Source: Candidatus Saccharimonadota bacterium
GTDB taxonomy: Bacteria; Patescibacteriota; Saccharimonadia; Saccharimonadales; UBA4665
Direction of reading: 5' to 3'
Assembly: GCA_020427965.1 (NCBI GenBank)
Contig: JAGQNT010000211.1
Coordinates: forward strand, 1-41,831
DNA length: 41,831 nt
Shown: in pieces, positions 31,088-40,080 of the stretch
How the letters are laid out: each line of letters opens with the position of its first letter
How positions within the stretch are numbered: position 1 is the stretch's first letter
Made by a program: the position numbers and the translations under genes
The notes under the pieces: model-generated
Told to the model about the DNA's origin: nothing
Database searches by the model: none
What the model saw: only the letters and a program-made list of their open reading frames with translations

Positions 31088-31546
31088 TTACATTTCATGG
31101 TGGTGATGGTGTTCATGGTGCTCATGCACCACGGCATGACCCTTGCCACGAGCTATCAGCCACTTGTTGACCGGTACGGTCACGATAAATGCCACCACTA
31201 ATGAAACGAGCAGACTCCACCAGAACAGTCCCGTTCGTAAACCAGCGTGAATCGCGCCAGGCACAGCCAGGATAAACAGGTTGTCAACAATTTCCATACT
31301 GGTGATTGAGACTGTATCGGATGCACCGGCCAGCTTCATCTTCTGTTTGTTGGTCATAGCTCGGTGTCTTAAAGACCAAAATGTCAGAGAGTAGCCAAAT
31401 ACAAATGCCAAGATTACAGATATGACAATACTCGCAAATGCTGCCCAACCTAACGCCGAGCTAATGATCATGCCAACAATTTCACCAATGGCGCACCCAG
31501 TCAAACAGTGTAGGGTAGCGATCGTCGCCATTCGCCATGTGTTCAT
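31088..31546 (-). CDS. DUF4396-type membrane protein with poly-His tail
   Basis: 152 residues with four hydrophobic helices. The first two include LHCLTGCAIGEIVGMIISSALGW, and the second pair follows MKLAGASDTVSITSMEIVDNLFILAVPG. This HCxxGCxxGE...SMExxDN pattern is that of DUF4396 proteins, often annotated near copper or heavy-metal genes. The C-terminus is HAVVHEHHEHHHHHEM, with eight His in the last 12 residues, likely a metal-binding tail. Cys15 and Cys19 (numbering from the first Met, approximate) lie in the first helix. The start codon lies 6 nt after a TATTAT. No other metal gene is adjacent; the Nramp gene is at 40081. Confidence 0.7.
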   Translation of the reverse strand: MNTWRMATIATLHCLTGCAIGEIVGMIISSALGWAAFASIVISVILAFVFGYSLTFWSLRHRAMTNKQKMKLAGASDTVSITSMEIVDNLFILAVPGAIHAGLRTGLFWWSLLVSLVVAFIVTVPVNKWLIARGKGHAVVHEHHEHHHHHEM

Positions 31547-31552
31547 ACACGT

Positions 31553-31558
31553 ATAATA
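31553..31558 (-). promoter_or_regulatory. -10 element TATTAT of the DUF4396 gene
   Basis: Complement of 31553-31558, 6 nt before the start codon at 31546, predicting a leaderless message. Confidence 0.5.
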
Positions 31559-31585
31559 CCGCTTTTCTTATCTGTTGAAAGTTGC

Positions 31586-31628
31586 TATAATTACAGCAAA
31601 GGCACGCGCCTGAGACGGGCGCTTTTTT
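31586..31628 (+). promoter_or_regulatory. typA promoter and leader hairpin with T-run
   Basis: -10 TATAAT (31586-31591) is followed by a hairpin GCGCC (31606-31610)/GGCGC (31618-31622) and TTTTTT (31623-31628), all before the typA ATG at 31647. The shape is that of an intrinsic terminator inside the leader, so it may act as an attenuator. The hairpin begins very close to the predicted transcription start, which weakens this. Confidence 0.5.
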
Positions 31629-31646
31629 AATGACAAGATTTAGATC

Positions 31647-33470
31647 ATGACCCAAGATCCAACCAAAATTCGCAATATCGCCATCATCGCACACGTCGAC
31701 CATGGCAAGACCACGCTCGTCGATGGGCTGTTGAAACAGTCGAAAACTTTTCGTGATAATCAAGCCGAGATGAGCCAGGAACTGATCATGGACAGTGGTG
31801 ATCAGGAGAAAGAGCGGGGCATTACCATCACTGCCAAGATTACGGCCGTTCAGCACGGTGACTATCGTATCAATATCATTGACACGCCCGGACACGCAGA
31901 TTTTTCTGGCGAAGTCGAACGCACACTTAACATGGCGGACGGCTGTTTACTGATTGTTGACGCCCAGGAAGGCCCTATGCCACAAACCAAATTCGTCCTC
32001 GAAAAAGCCCTCGAAGCAGAACTGAAACCAATTGTACTGATTAACAAGATTGACAAAACAGGCAGCCGCATCAAAGAGGTCGAGGATGAACTAGCTGATT
32101 TATTCCTGGAATTGGCCGTTCACGAAGACCAGTTGCATTACCCGGTGTATTACGCCATTGGCCGCGAAGGCAAGGCCTGGGCTGACGTGCCCAGCGACCC
32201 AACGGCACAAGCGGATTTGTCGGATATCTTCTATGCCGTCATAGATAAAATTCCCGCCCCCACAATCGAGCTCGACAAGCCATTCCAGATGCTCGTTACG
32301 GCGCTGTCATGGGACTCGTACAAAGGCAAATACGCCATTGGCCGCATTACCCGCGGACAAGTCAAGGCCGGTGACCAAGTGTCACTTTGTAAAAAAGACG
32401 GCTCCATCACTAAAGCCAAGGTCGACCTAGTCTTCATGAGTCAGGGAGTTAGCAAATTTGAAGTTCCAAGTGCTGTGGCAGGTGATATTGTCCAATTAAC
32501 AGGGATAGGAGACGCGCAGATTGGCGAAACCATCGCCGATGCCACTAACCCGGAAGCTTTGCCTGTGATCGAAGTTGAAGCACCCACACTCCGCATTTAT
32601 CTGGGGCCAAACACTAGTCCTTTCAAGGGCACAGAGGGCGAATTCAACACTTCCCGCCAGATTAGCGAACGGCTCCAAAAAGAGCTCGAAACCAATGTCG
32701 GCCTGGACGTGCACGAAGACGGGATCGGCTTTACGGTGGCTGGCCGCGGCGAGCTACACTTAGGCGTACTGATCGAAACAATGCGCCGCGAGGGCTACGA
32801 ATTTGAAGTTGGCCGCCCGCAAGTTGTCACTCACGAAGAGAACGGTCAAACCGTCGAGCCGGTCGAGGAGGTCATTATTGAAGTGCCTGCCGAACACGTT
32901 GGCACCGTGCAGATGGAGCTCGGACAACGCCGCGCCACACTTACAGAGCAATTCGCCAGCCCCAAAGGTGTCACGAAATTAATCTACGAAATGCCAACCC
33001 GGGCATTACTCGGTATGCGAAATATTCTCCTCACCAACACCAAAGGTACTATTGTCATGAATAGTCTGGTCACTGGGTATCAGCCGGTTGGTACGCCTCT
33101 GCAGCAATTGCGGAACGGCGTCTTAATCGCTTTTGAGGCTGGTGTTACCACACCTTATGCACTTGAGATGGCCGAAGAGCGCGGTGATCTGTTCATCGGC
33201 CCAGCCGAAAATGTCTACGCCGGCCAAATCGTCGGCCTCTACACCAGGCAAGAGGATCTGGAAATGAATGTTTGTAAGGCCAAGCACCTCACCAACATGC
33301 GTAGTAAATCATCCGACGGTACCGTCCAACTAACACCACCAACCATCCTGAGCCTGGAGCAGTGCCTGGACTTCATAGAAAACGATGAGTTACTAGAAGT
33401 AACACCCAAAAATCTCCGTCTGCGCAAGCGAGAACTCGACCCCAATAAACGCAAAAGACAAAATAAATAA
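31647..33470 (+). CDS. typA: Ribosome-associated GTPase BipA/TypA
   Basis: 607 residues, full length for the family. GTPase motifs: AHVDHGKTT (G1, about 15-23), ERGITITAK (G2), [16 protein letters not shown] (G3), [10 protein letters not shown] (G4). Domain II and the EF-G-like domains III and V follow (e.g. [21 protein letters not shown]), then the BipA-specific C-terminal domain with [39 protein letters not shown] and [26 protein letters not shown]. BipA binds the 70S ribosome and aids assembly or translation under stress and cold. It is preceded by a leader hairpin and lacks an evident ribosome-binding sequence. Confidence 0.97.
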   Translation: MTQDPTKIRNIAIIAHVDHGKTTLVDGLLKQSKTFRDNQAEMSQELIMDSGDQEKERGITITAKITAVQHGDYRINIIDTPGHADFSGEVERTLNMADGCLLIVDAQEGPMPQTKFVLEKALEAELKPIVLINKIDKTGSRIKEVEDELADLFLELAVHEDQLHYPVYYAIGREGKAWADVPSDPTAQADLSDIFYAVIDKIPAPTIELDKPFQMLVTALSWDSYKGKYAIGRITRGQVKAGDQVSLCKKDGSITKAKVDLVFMSQGVSKFEVPSAVAGDIVQLTGIGDAQIGETIADATNPEALPVIEVEAPTLRIYLGPNTSPFKGTEGEFNTSRQISERLQKELETNVGLDVHEDGIGFTVAGRGELHLGVLIETMRREGYEFEVGRPQVVTHEENGQTVEPVEEVIIEVPAEHVGTVQMELGQRRATLTEQFASPKGVTKLIYEMPTRALLGMRNILLTNTKGTIVMNSLVTGYQPVGTPLQQLRNGVLIAFEAGVTTPYALEMAEERGDLFIGPAENVYAGQIVGLYTRQEDLEMNVCKAKHLTNMRSKSSDGTVQLTPPTILSLEQCLDFIENDELLEVTPKNLRLRKRELDPNKRKRQNK

Positions 33471-33479
33471 TCCTAGTGC

Positions 33480-33508
33480 TTGCATCTGGGGCAATCTGTC
33501 TGCACAAT
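33480..33508 (+). promoter_or_regulatory. Promoter of purK
   Basis: -35 TTGCAT (33480-33485), 17-base spacer, -10 CACAAT (33503-33508), then 7 nt to the ATG: a leaderless arrangement. Confidence 0.5.
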
Positions 33509-33515
33509 AGTGGCA

Positions 33516-34703
33516 ATGACAGAGGTACACAAGCTCGCCATCATCGGTGACGGCCAACTTGGACGCATGACGGCAGAAGTCGCCATCCCGATGGGGCACG
33601 AAGTCTATGCCTTGGGCAGTGCCGGCGAGCGTAGTCCTGCGGCCATGGTTGGCGCCCAACAAGTAGAGGGCTACGTTATGAACGCTGCCGATATTCGACG
33701 TTTCGCCGAAATTGTCGGCAAAGAGGGCAGTGTGTTCACCCTGGACCTAGAACAAGTCAACGCCGATGCACTGGCTGGATTGAAAGCCGAAGGCTACCGT
33801 GTGGAACCATCACCAACCCAACTAAAAGTCATCCAAGATAAGTGGGAGATGAAACAACAACTGCGCGCCGCCGGCGTACCCGTGGTGCCGTTTATGCGAC
33901 TGGACAATCCGGGAGATTACCGCGCAGCTCGTAACCAATTTGGCGCCGAACTAATGGTCAAGGCACGCTTTGGCAGCTTTGACGGACGTGGCAACCTGCA
34001 TGCCAGTACCAGAGACAACTGGGACGATATCGTGCGCCACTTTACCGACAAGAAAACTGGCGAACTTGCCGGTCTGTATGTCGAACAATTTACACCTTTT
34101 GACCGCGAACTGGCAGTGGTTGGCGCGCGCGGTGTAGATAACCAAGTGGGTTTGTATCAACCATTTGAAACCAAACACCGCCTGAGTATTTGCCACACGG
34201 TGACCACGCCCGCAAATATCAACGCAGACATATCCGACCAAGCGATCAACCGTTTTCACGAAGTACTCAGACTAAATCGAGGCCTGGGAGTATTGGCGGT
34301 AGAAATGTTCGAATATAACGGTGAGATCTATGTGAATGAATACGCCCGACGAGTCCACAACTCTGGTCATGTGACTCAAGATGCGCACGAAACATCGCAG
34401 TTCAAGCTGCACCTACAGGCCATCCTTGGTCTTGAACTTGGTAGTACTGAACGCAAAGCCCGTGCCGCCGCCATGATCAACATCCTCGGAACCTACGACA
34501 ACTCACTCACCGAAGCTATGCTCAGTGCCCAAGACTACGGCGACGGTAACGCCTGGCTACACCTCTACGACAAAGCCCCTCGCGCCGGCGAACCGCGTAA
34601 GATCGGTCACGTGAACGCCATCGGCAACAATGTAGCCGAAGCTCTCGCTAGCGCCCAAGCAATTCACGACGTTTTCGGCGACCCATACGCCGTCGCTGCA
34701 TAA
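33516..34703 (+). CDS. purK: N5-carboxyaminoimidazole ribonucleotide synthase (PurK-like ATP-grasp)
   Basis: 395 residues from the ATG at 33516, placed by the upstream promoter and the family start (LAIIGDGQLGRM). The N-terminal preATP-grasp region contains VYALGSAGERSPAA; the ATP-grasp body has KVIQDKWEMKQQLRAAGVPVVPF, LMVKARFGSFDGRGN and YVEQFTPFDRELAVVGARG; the metal and substrate block is LAVEMFEYNGEIYVNEYARRVHNSGHVTQDA, equivalent to EfAPRPHNSGH in PurK. It makes N5-CAIR from AIR, bicarbonate and ATP. No purE or other purine gene lies beside it, so the pathway must be elsewhere or incomplete. Confidence 0.92.
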   Translation: MTEVHKLAIIGDGQLGRMTAEVAIPMGHEVYALGSAGERSPAAMVGAQQVEGYVMNAADIRRFAEIVGKEGSVFTLDLEQVNADALAGLKAEGYRVEPSPTQLKVIQDKWEMKQQLRAAGVPVVPFMRLDNPGDYRAARNQFGAELMVKARFGSFDGRGNLHASTRDNWDDIVRHFTDKKTGELAGLYVEQFTPFDRELAVVGARGVDNQVGLYQPFETKHRLSICHTVTTPANINADISDQAINRFHEVLRLNRGLGVLAVEMFEYNGEIYVNEYARRVHNSGHVTQDAHETSQFKLHLQAILGLELGSTERKARAAAMINILGTYDNSLTEAMLSAQDYGDGNAWLHLYDKAPRAGEPRKIGHVNAIGNNVAEALASAQAIHDVFGDPYAVAA

Positions 34704-34709
34704 TTCAGG

Positions 34710-34715
34710 TATACT
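34710..34715 (+). promoter_or_regulatory. -10 element TATACT of the YdjM-like gene
   Basis: TATACT ends 7 nt before the ATG at 34723, predicting a leaderless message. Confidence 0.55.
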
Positions 34716-34722
34716 CATAACC

Positions 34723-35232
34723 ATGGCAAATTGGCGTGGGCATACGGTCGGTGGAGCATTACTCGGAGTGGCGTATGTGGGCGTGCTGGCCGCCGGACCA
34801 AACAGCCTCACCGAGCACACCCGAGGACTACTCAGCGACTGGCAACTACTGATTGGACTGATGGTCATCTGCGTACTTTTCGCACTCTGGCCAGATATCG
34901 ATACTAATAGTAAGGGTCAAAACATCTTCTTTGGCATCGCCTTTGTAGCCGACATTTTACTGATCGTTAACGGTCGGTTGGAGGCAGCCGCGTACCTGGG
35001 ATTAATCGCCATGACACCGATCATCGGCAAACACCGCGGCTGGACGCATACCAAACTTGCCATGATTCTGGTGCCGCTGCCCATCGTAGTTATTCCGTAT
35101 TTATACCGCCCAGAAGTACTCCAGCCGGCCGCTCTGCTGTATGGTGCTGCGGTTGTAGGCTACTTCAGTCATCTGCTACTGGACGGTTTGATTTTTAAGC
35201 ATTTTCGTATCAAGACCAGCGATCGCTCGTAA
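34723..35232 (+). CDS. YdjM-like membrane-bound metal-dependent hydrolase (DUF457)
   Basis: 169 residues with about five helices and the metal-ligand pattern of the YdjM/DUF457 family: an N-terminal H in WRGHTVGGALLGVAY, LWPDIDT after the third helix, HRGWTHT in the following loop, and GYFSHLLLDGL near the end. The family resembles phospholipase-C-like or LexA-regulated membrane hydrolases; the substrate is unknown, with lipids most likely. It precedes the pentose phosphate operon, 29 bases before pgl, but has its own promoter. Confidence 0.82.
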   Translation: MANWRGHTVGGALLGVAYVGVLAAGPNSLTEHTRGLLSDWQLLIGLMVICVLFALWPDIDTNSKGQNIFFGIAFVADILLIVNGRLEAAAYLGLIAMTPIIGKHRGWTHTKLAMILVPLPIVVIPYLYRPEVLQPAALLYGAAVVGYFSHLLLDGLIFKHFRIKTSDRS

Positions 35233-35261
35233 AATACTGTGCCCCTGCGACAGAAACAGGT

Positions 35262-35942
35262 ATGATGAAACTAGTGAAGTTTGTAGCATGCGACCCCACG
35301 ACGGCCATGGCCGAATTACACAGCAAACTCTCGGCTGCGCTGGCCGAGCACGACAATGTCCTGTGGCTGGTTTCGGGCGGCTCAAATGTCAAACCGTCCA
35401 AACACGTTTTGGATCAAACAAGCTCAGAGGATCGCCAAAAACTGACCATTGCGCTGGTCGACGAGCGTTTCGGCTCAGTTGGCCATGCTGAATCCAATTT
35501 TCAAAAATTCCAAGCCAGTGACTTCACACCCGAACCCGCAACGTTTATACCCGTTCTTCACGAAGGCTGGGATCTAGCCACAACGACAACCGCCTACAAC
35601 CGCGTACTCGAAGAGTTGATCGGCAAAGCCGGAGCCGTCATCTGTCAGCTTGGTATTGGTAATGATTGTCACACGGCTGGAATTTTACCTCATGCGCCAG
35701 TCATCAATTCCCGGCAAGTCGTCGACAGTTACCAAGGGCCGGAGTTTCCTCGTATCACGTTGACATTTACCGGCTTAAAACGTCTTGAGGGTGCCATGGT
35801 GTTTGCCTTTGGCACCGACAAACTTGGCGCCTTAACCCAGCTGCGAGATACAAATACGGACCAATCGACGCAACCATGTCAAATCCTTAAGGACTTAGCT
35901 GATGTTACGATATATAATGATTCACTACAGGGGGAAGTATGA
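35262..35942 (+). CDS. pgl: 6-phosphogluconolactonase
   Basis: 226 residues. The sugar-phosphate isomerase-like fold is shown by LWLVSGGSNVKPSKHVLD (GGS-type phosphate loop), IALVDERFG (DER motif) and CQLGIGNDCHTAGILPH (GxGxDGHxAsxFPH-like; the usual DGH is DCH here). PRITLTFTGLKRLEGAMVFAFGTDKL fits the last strands. The enzyme hydrolyses 6-phosphogluconolactone in the oxidative pentose phosphate pathway. Two ATGs are adjacent (35262 and 35265). The stop overlaps the gnd start (ATGA), and zwf and gnd downstream make the pathway complete. Confidence 0.88.
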   Translation: MMKLVKFVACDPTTAMAELHSKLSAALAEHDNVLWLVSGGSNVKPSKHVLDQTSSEDRQKLTIALVDERFGSVGHAESNFQKFQASDFTPEPATFIPVLHEGWDLATTTTAYNRVLEELIGKAGAVICQLGIGNDCHTAGILPHAPVINSRQVVDSYQGPEFPRITLTFTGLKRLEGAMVFAFGTDKLGALTQLRDTNTDQSTQPCQILKDLADVTIYNDSLQGEV

Positions 35943-36850
35943 AAATAGCCGTTCATGGTTTGGGTCGTATGGGTATGCAGATTGCCCAGAAACTGGCCGA
36001 AAGTGATCACACCTTAATCGCACACAACCGCAGTAAAGATAAGGTTGACCATGCCGCCAGTTTTGGCGCTGTGGCAGCCTACGAGAAACAAGACGTGCTA
36101 CATGCATTTGGCGATGATCAGGTCGCAATATGGCTCATGCTCCCGGCCGAGGTGGTCGATCAAGAAATCAGTGAATGGCTGCAAGTGGTGCCACAAGGCA
36201 CGATTTTTATTGACGGTGGTAATTCTGATTTTAGACTGACAAAACAGCTCAACCAACGACTGAAAGACGCTGGCATGCACCTGGCTGATGTTGGTACCAG
36301 CGGAGGCGTGTGGGGCTATCAAAACGGCTTTTGTATGATGGCGGGCGCTGACGATCAGTCAACGTTCCAGGCAGTTGAACCGGCCCTACAGGTACTAGCG
36401 GCACCATCAGGCGCTTATCACCATTTTGGTCCGAGTGGTGCCGGCCACTTTGTCAAAATGACCCACAACGCAATTGAATACGGCATGATGGAAAGTCTTG
36501 CCGAGGGCTACAACGTACTCAAGAATGGGCCATACCAAGACTTGGATCTGGCAGCAGCCGGCGACGTCTGGCAACATCACAGCGTCATCACGAGCTGGCT
36601 CAACGAACTAGCTACCGATTCGCTCAAAGAAAGTCCCGACCTGGACGGCATCGATGGCTTTGTGGCCGAAAATGGTGAAGCTCGCTGGACGTTGGAAGTT
36701 GCCAAGGAGATGAACCTACCAACGCCGAGCATCCAGGCGGCTTTTGACGTACGACTACGCTCTCAACAGGGAGAAACGAACTTTTCGACAAAACTTCTCG
36801 CAGCGATGCGAAACAAATTTGGTGGGCACCAACTAAACAAAGACTCATGA
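35939..36850 (+). CDS. gnd: 6-phosphogluconate dehydrogenase, short (GntZ-like) form
   Basis: 303 residues, the length of the short decarboxylating form (long forms have about 470). The NAD(P) site is VHGLGRMGMQIAQKL with HNRSKDK at the end of the second strand; an Arg-Ser pair there fits NADP, though this form is often NAD-linked. Substrate residues lie in FIDGGNSDF and DVGTSGGVWG, and the catalytic Lys in SGAGHFVKMTHNAIEYGMM. It overlaps pgl before and zwf after by four bases each, so the three are co-translated. It gives ribulose 5-phosphate, CO2 and reduced cofactor. Confidence 0.95.
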   Translation: MKIAVHGLGRMGMQIAQKLAESDHTLIAHNRSKDKVDHAASFGAVAAYEKQDVLHAFGDDQVAIWLMLPAEVVDQEISEWLQVVPQGTIFIDGGNSDFRLTKQLNQRLKDAGMHLADVGTSGGVWGYQNGFCMMAGADDQSTFQAVEPALQVLAAPSGAYHHFGPSGAGHFVKMTHNAIEYGMMESLAEGYNVLKNGPYQDLDLAAAGDVWQHHSVITSWLNELATDSLKESPDLDGIDGFVAENGEARWTLEVAKEMNLPTPSIQAAFDVRLRSQQGETNFSTKLLAAMRNKFGGHQLNKDS

Positions 36851-38217
36851 AACACGACGACAAACCGACGATTTTCGTCATTTTTGGCATTACTGGTGAT
36901 TTAGCGCACCGCAGATTATTGCCAGCCCTCTATCACTTATTCAAAGATGATTCGTTGCACGACAAAACTACCATCCTTGGCCTCAGCAGAAGAGAAATTA
37001 CCCCAGACCAGCTGCTAGAAAAAGTAGAACTTTGCGTGTTGGAAAAAGACAACGTCTGCGATCCCGAGGTCATGGCACGATTTCGTAACGCTCTACAGAT
37101 GATGCAACTCAATCCAACCGAACCTGATGACTACGGCCGACTACGTGAAAGATTAGATCAGATCGAGACAGTGCAGGGCCACTGCGCCCATCGCCTGTTC
37201 TATTTATCGATACCGCCGGCCGTTTACCGTAATGTCGTCGATAACCTGGGGCAGCAAGGCTTGTCGAGCTCCTGCCAACATGGCGACAACAAGAGCTCAA
37301 TCTTAGTTGAAAAACCATTCGGTTTCAATCTGGAATCTGCCCAGCAACTGATATCGGAAACTAACCAATTCTTTGATGAGTCTCAGATCTACCGCATCGA
37401 CCATTATTTAGCCAAGGAAACCGCTCAGAACATCCTGACGTTTCGACGCAGCAACCCCATGTTTACAAGTATTTGGAATAGTAAACACGTCAGCGACATC
37501 GAGGTGCTCACCAGCGAAACACTTGACGTAAAAGGTCGCGGTGCTTTTTACGACGAAGTGGGTGCATTGCGCGACCAAATCCAGAGTCATTCGATGCAAC
37601 TCTTAGCACTGGCCACACTCAACATTCCCGATGAACTAGACGAGGCAAGCTTGCACGATGCCAAGCGCCAACTTTTTAGCTCCATCGAACCGGTCAATGA
37701 TGTCCATCGGCAAGTCCAGCGAGGCCAATACAAAGGCTACGTGCAGGACGTCGAACGGGACACATCCACCACCGAGTCATACGTTTCGCTTAGTCTACAC
37801 ATCCACAACGAACGTTGGCAAGGCACCAGGATTCGCTTGGCTACGGGCAAAAAATTGGCGCGGAAGAGCTCCATGGTACGGCTCACCTTCAAGGAGCCTG
37901 GCAACCATGACGTCAAAAATATGTTAACGTTTCGCTTGCAGCCCAACGAAGGCATCGACATCACCCTGCAGGCCAAAAGAGTGGGTCTGGAAGACGCCAC
38001 CGAACCCGCTTGGCTCAATTTTGACTACTCGGCCGCGGCGCACCCGGACGCCTACGAACGCGTTCTGATTGACGCCATTCGTGGAGACCACATGCTCTTC
38101 GCGAGTAGTGATGAAATCATAGCTACCTGGAAGGTGCTACAGCCCGTGCTTGATGCTTGGCAAGCGGGATCCGAGGATCTGATTCGCTACGAGCCAGGCG
38201 AGGATCTGATCTCTTAA
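36847..38217 (+). CDS. zwf: Glucose-6-phosphate 1-dehydrogenase
   Basis: 456 residues. The coenzyme motif is IFVIFGITGDLAHRRLLPALY, in which Ala-His replaces the usual Ala-Lys-Arg or Ser-Arg order. The active site RIDHYLAKETAQNIL and the preceding SILVEKPFG are intact, as is the C-terminal LTFRLQPNEGIDI. A GC-free ATGA overlap links it to gnd; the next gene's ATG overlaps its TAA. It commits glucose 6-phosphate to the pentose phosphate pathway and supplies NADPH, which could serve the NOX-like protein at 18160. Confidence 0.95.
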   Translation: MKHDDKPTIFVIFGITGDLAHRRLLPALYHLFKDDSLHDKTTILGLSRREITPDQLLEKVELCVLEKDNVCDPEVMARFRNALQMMQLNPTEPDDYGRLRERLDQIETVQGHCAHRLFYLSIPPAVYRNVVDNLGQQGLSSSCQHGDNKSSILVEKPFGFNLESAQQLISETNQFFDESQIYRIDHYLAKETAQNILTFRRSNPMFTSIWNSKHVSDIEVLTSETLDVKGRGAFYDEVGALRDQIQSHSMQLLALATLNIPDELDEASLHDAKRQLFSSIEPVNDVHRQVQRGQYKGYVQDVERDTSTTESYVSLSLHIHNERWQGTRIRLATGKKLARKSSMVRLTFKEPGNHDVKNMLTFRLQPNEGIDITLQAKRVGLEDATEPAWLNFDYSAAAHPDAYERVLIDAIRGDHMLFASSDEIIATWKVLQPVLDAWQAGSEDLIRYEPGEDLIS

Positions 38218-39386
38218 TGAACACCATCGATCTGTTGATCGTCGTATTCGTGATTGTCGCCATTGTTCGTGGCCGAGAAGTCGGTTTTGCGCAACAGTTC
38301 CTGTCCACGGTCGGCTTTTTCGGGGGATTGTTGATTGGTGCACTCCTCCAGCCCCACACTGTCTCACTCGTAAGTGGTGATGTCTCAAAATCGGTAATTA
38401 CCCTGATCACGACACTTGGCTGCGCCTTGATCGGCATGGCTCTCGGTGAACACTTCGGCATCAAGATAAAACACAAAATAATCCGTGGTAGCGCCAACAA
38501 ATACGACAATGCCTTTGGGTCGGTTATCGCGGTCGTCTCGCTACTCTTAGTAATTTGGCTGATGGCCAGCGTCATTGCGACGTTACCGGCTGGCCCCTTG
38601 CAGCAAACTGTCAAAAATTCACGAATCGTATCCTCTCTGAATAGCCACTTACCGGCTGCACCCGGTGTCATCGCACGCCTCAGTAGCCTGATTGACCCCA
38701 ATGGCTTTCCGCAAGTATTCACTGGCCGTGAGCCAACACCAGACATTGGCAATTACACTCCGTCACTGCAGGGCTTTGACAACGCTATCGCCCTGACAAA
38801 AAAATCAGTCGTCAAGCTTGAGGGCAAGGGATGTGGCGGCCTGGTTGAAGGCTCCGGCTTCGTCGTCGGCAGTAACCTGGTTGCAACCAACGCTCACGTG
38901 ATTGCCGGTATTCAAGAACCGTACGTTATTGATGCCAACGGCACTCACAAAGCCACACCCGTGTGGTTTGATCCAGATCTGGATTTTGCAGTCGTCAGAG
39001 TAGGTGGCTTAGCAGGTAAACCCCTCAGTTTTTACACTAACGAGTTGGATAAGGGCACTAGTCAGGCGATCATGGGCCATCCTGGCGGCGGCAAGCTGGA
39101 CGCCGAGAGCGCAGCCATACTTGATCGCTTCACAGCGATTGGTCGTAATATCTACGGACAAGGTAAGACCGCGCGAGATGTCTACGAGGTAAAAGCCCAC
39201 ATCATCCCCGGAAACTCGGGTGGGCCAATGATCGACAAGCAGGGCAGGGTCACCGGAGTCGTGTTCGCGCAGTCAACCACCTATCAAAATGTCGGCTACA
39301 CGCTAACTGCCCAGAAGGTCAAAAAAGAGGTCAAGCAAGCGCAGCAACAAAACCAACGCGTCGGCACAGGTACGTGTGCAGAGTAA
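38217..39386 (+). CDS. MarP-like membrane serine protease (CvpA + trypsin-like)
   Basis: 389 residues from the ATG at 38217, which overlaps the zwf stop. The N-terminal ~120 residues form a four-helix CvpA-like domain (NTIDLLIVVFVIVAIVRGREVGF). The extracytoplasmic protease has a full triad: His227 (TNAHVIAG), Asp256 (DLDFAVVRV) and Ser334 (GNSGGPMID). The same architecture in Mycobacterium (MarP, Rv3671c) supports acid and oxidative resistance through cell-wall hydrolase processing. CGGLVEGSGF and a late Cys could form a disulfide as in MarP. Being coupled to an NADPH operon suggests joint control, but the connection is unexplained. Confidence 0.9.
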   Translation: MNTIDLLIVVFVIVAIVRGREVGFAQQFLSTVGFFGGLLIGALLQPHTVSLVSGDVSKSVITLITTLGCALIGMALGEHFGIKIKHKIIRGSANKYDNAFGSVIAVVSLLLVIWLMASVIATLPAGPLQQTVKNSRIVSSLNSHLPAAPGVIARLSSLIDPNGFPQVFTGREPTPDIGNYTPSLQGFDNAIALTKKSVVKLEGKGCGGLVEGSGFVVGSNLVATNAHVIAGIQEPYVIDANGTHKATPVWFDPDLDFAVVRVGGLAGKPLSFYTNELDKGTSQAIMGHPGGGKLDAESAAILDRFTAIGRNIYGQGKTARDVYEVKAHIIPGNSGGPMIDKQGRVTGVVFAQSTTYQNVGYTLTAQKVKKEVKQAQQQNQRVGTGTCAE

Positions 39387-39392
39387 GCCGTG

Positions 39393-39398
39393 TATACT
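39393..39398 (+). promoter_or_regulatory. -10 element TATACT of the VKOR gene
   Basis: TATACT ends 10 nt before the ATG at 39409; a very short leader is expected. Confidence 0.45.
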
Positions 39399-39408
39399 TG
39401 AGTGTAAG

Positions 39409-40035
39409 ATGGCAAAAGCAACAAAAAAACCAGCAGGGAAGGTTAGGTCACTTGAGAAGCCTATGGCCTATTTGCTGACCGTTGGTGGGGCAGTAGGCCT
39501 GCTCGCTTCGATGATTCTGAGCGTCGACAAACTGAATCTGCTCAAAAACCCACACCTGCAGCTAAACTGTGACCTGAACCCGGTCGTTAGCTGCGGCAGT
39601 GTCATGCAGTCCGCTCAGGCATCGATAGCCGGTATTCCAAACTCGTTCTTTGGGATTGCGACGTTTGCCGCCCTAATGGCTATCGGCGCAGGCATGCTGG
39701 CGGGGGCCACATACAAGCGCTGGTTCTGGTTGGCACTCGAAGGTGGTATGCTGGCTGGTTTAGTCTTTGCGCTTTGGTTGTTTTTCCAAAGCATGTATCG
39801 CATTAAAGCTCTCTGTCCGTACTGCCTGACGACGGACGTGGTCGTGATAACGCTACTGTGGTACAACTCGCTCTTTTTGCTAGAGCAAGGCCATATTAAA
39901 GTCAAAGGCGCGTGGGCAACGGCTGCCAACTTTGCACGACGACACCACTTAGACATCCTGGTAGTTATTTTCCTAGTCATGATTGCCGAGATCCTACACA
40001 ACTTCTGGTACTACTACGGTCAGTTTTTCTCGTAG
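39409..40035 (+). CDS. Vitamin K epoxide reductase (VKOR) family disulfide-forming protein
   Basis: 208 residues from the ATG at 39409, selected by the upstream -10. Four to five helices and both VKOR cysteine pairs are present: Cys54/Cys62 in the loop (LNCDLNPVVSCGSV) and the quinone-proximal CPYC (Cys136/Cys139), with the conserved Ser/Asn-containing PNSFFGI. Bacterial VKOR oxidises a DsbA-like partner and passes electrons to quinone. No thioredoxin domain is fused to it and no DsbA gene is adjacent. The window encodes many Cys-paired secreted domains (Ig repeats, b5, CAP) that would need such an enzyme. Confidence 0.92.
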   Translation: MAKATKKPAGKVRSLEKPMAYLLTVGGAVGLLASMILSVDKLNLLKNPHLQLNCDLNPVVSCGSVMQSAQASIAGIPNSFFGIATFAALMAIGAGMLAGATYKRWFWLALEGGMLAGLVFALWLFFQSMYRIKALCPYCLTTDVVVITLLWYNSLFLLEQGHIKVKGAWATAANFARRHHLDILVVIFLVMIAEILHNFWYYYGQFFS

Positions 40036-40080
40036 TGTTGTATACTAAAGCGTAAGCGTCATTACCCCAAAACAAACAAG

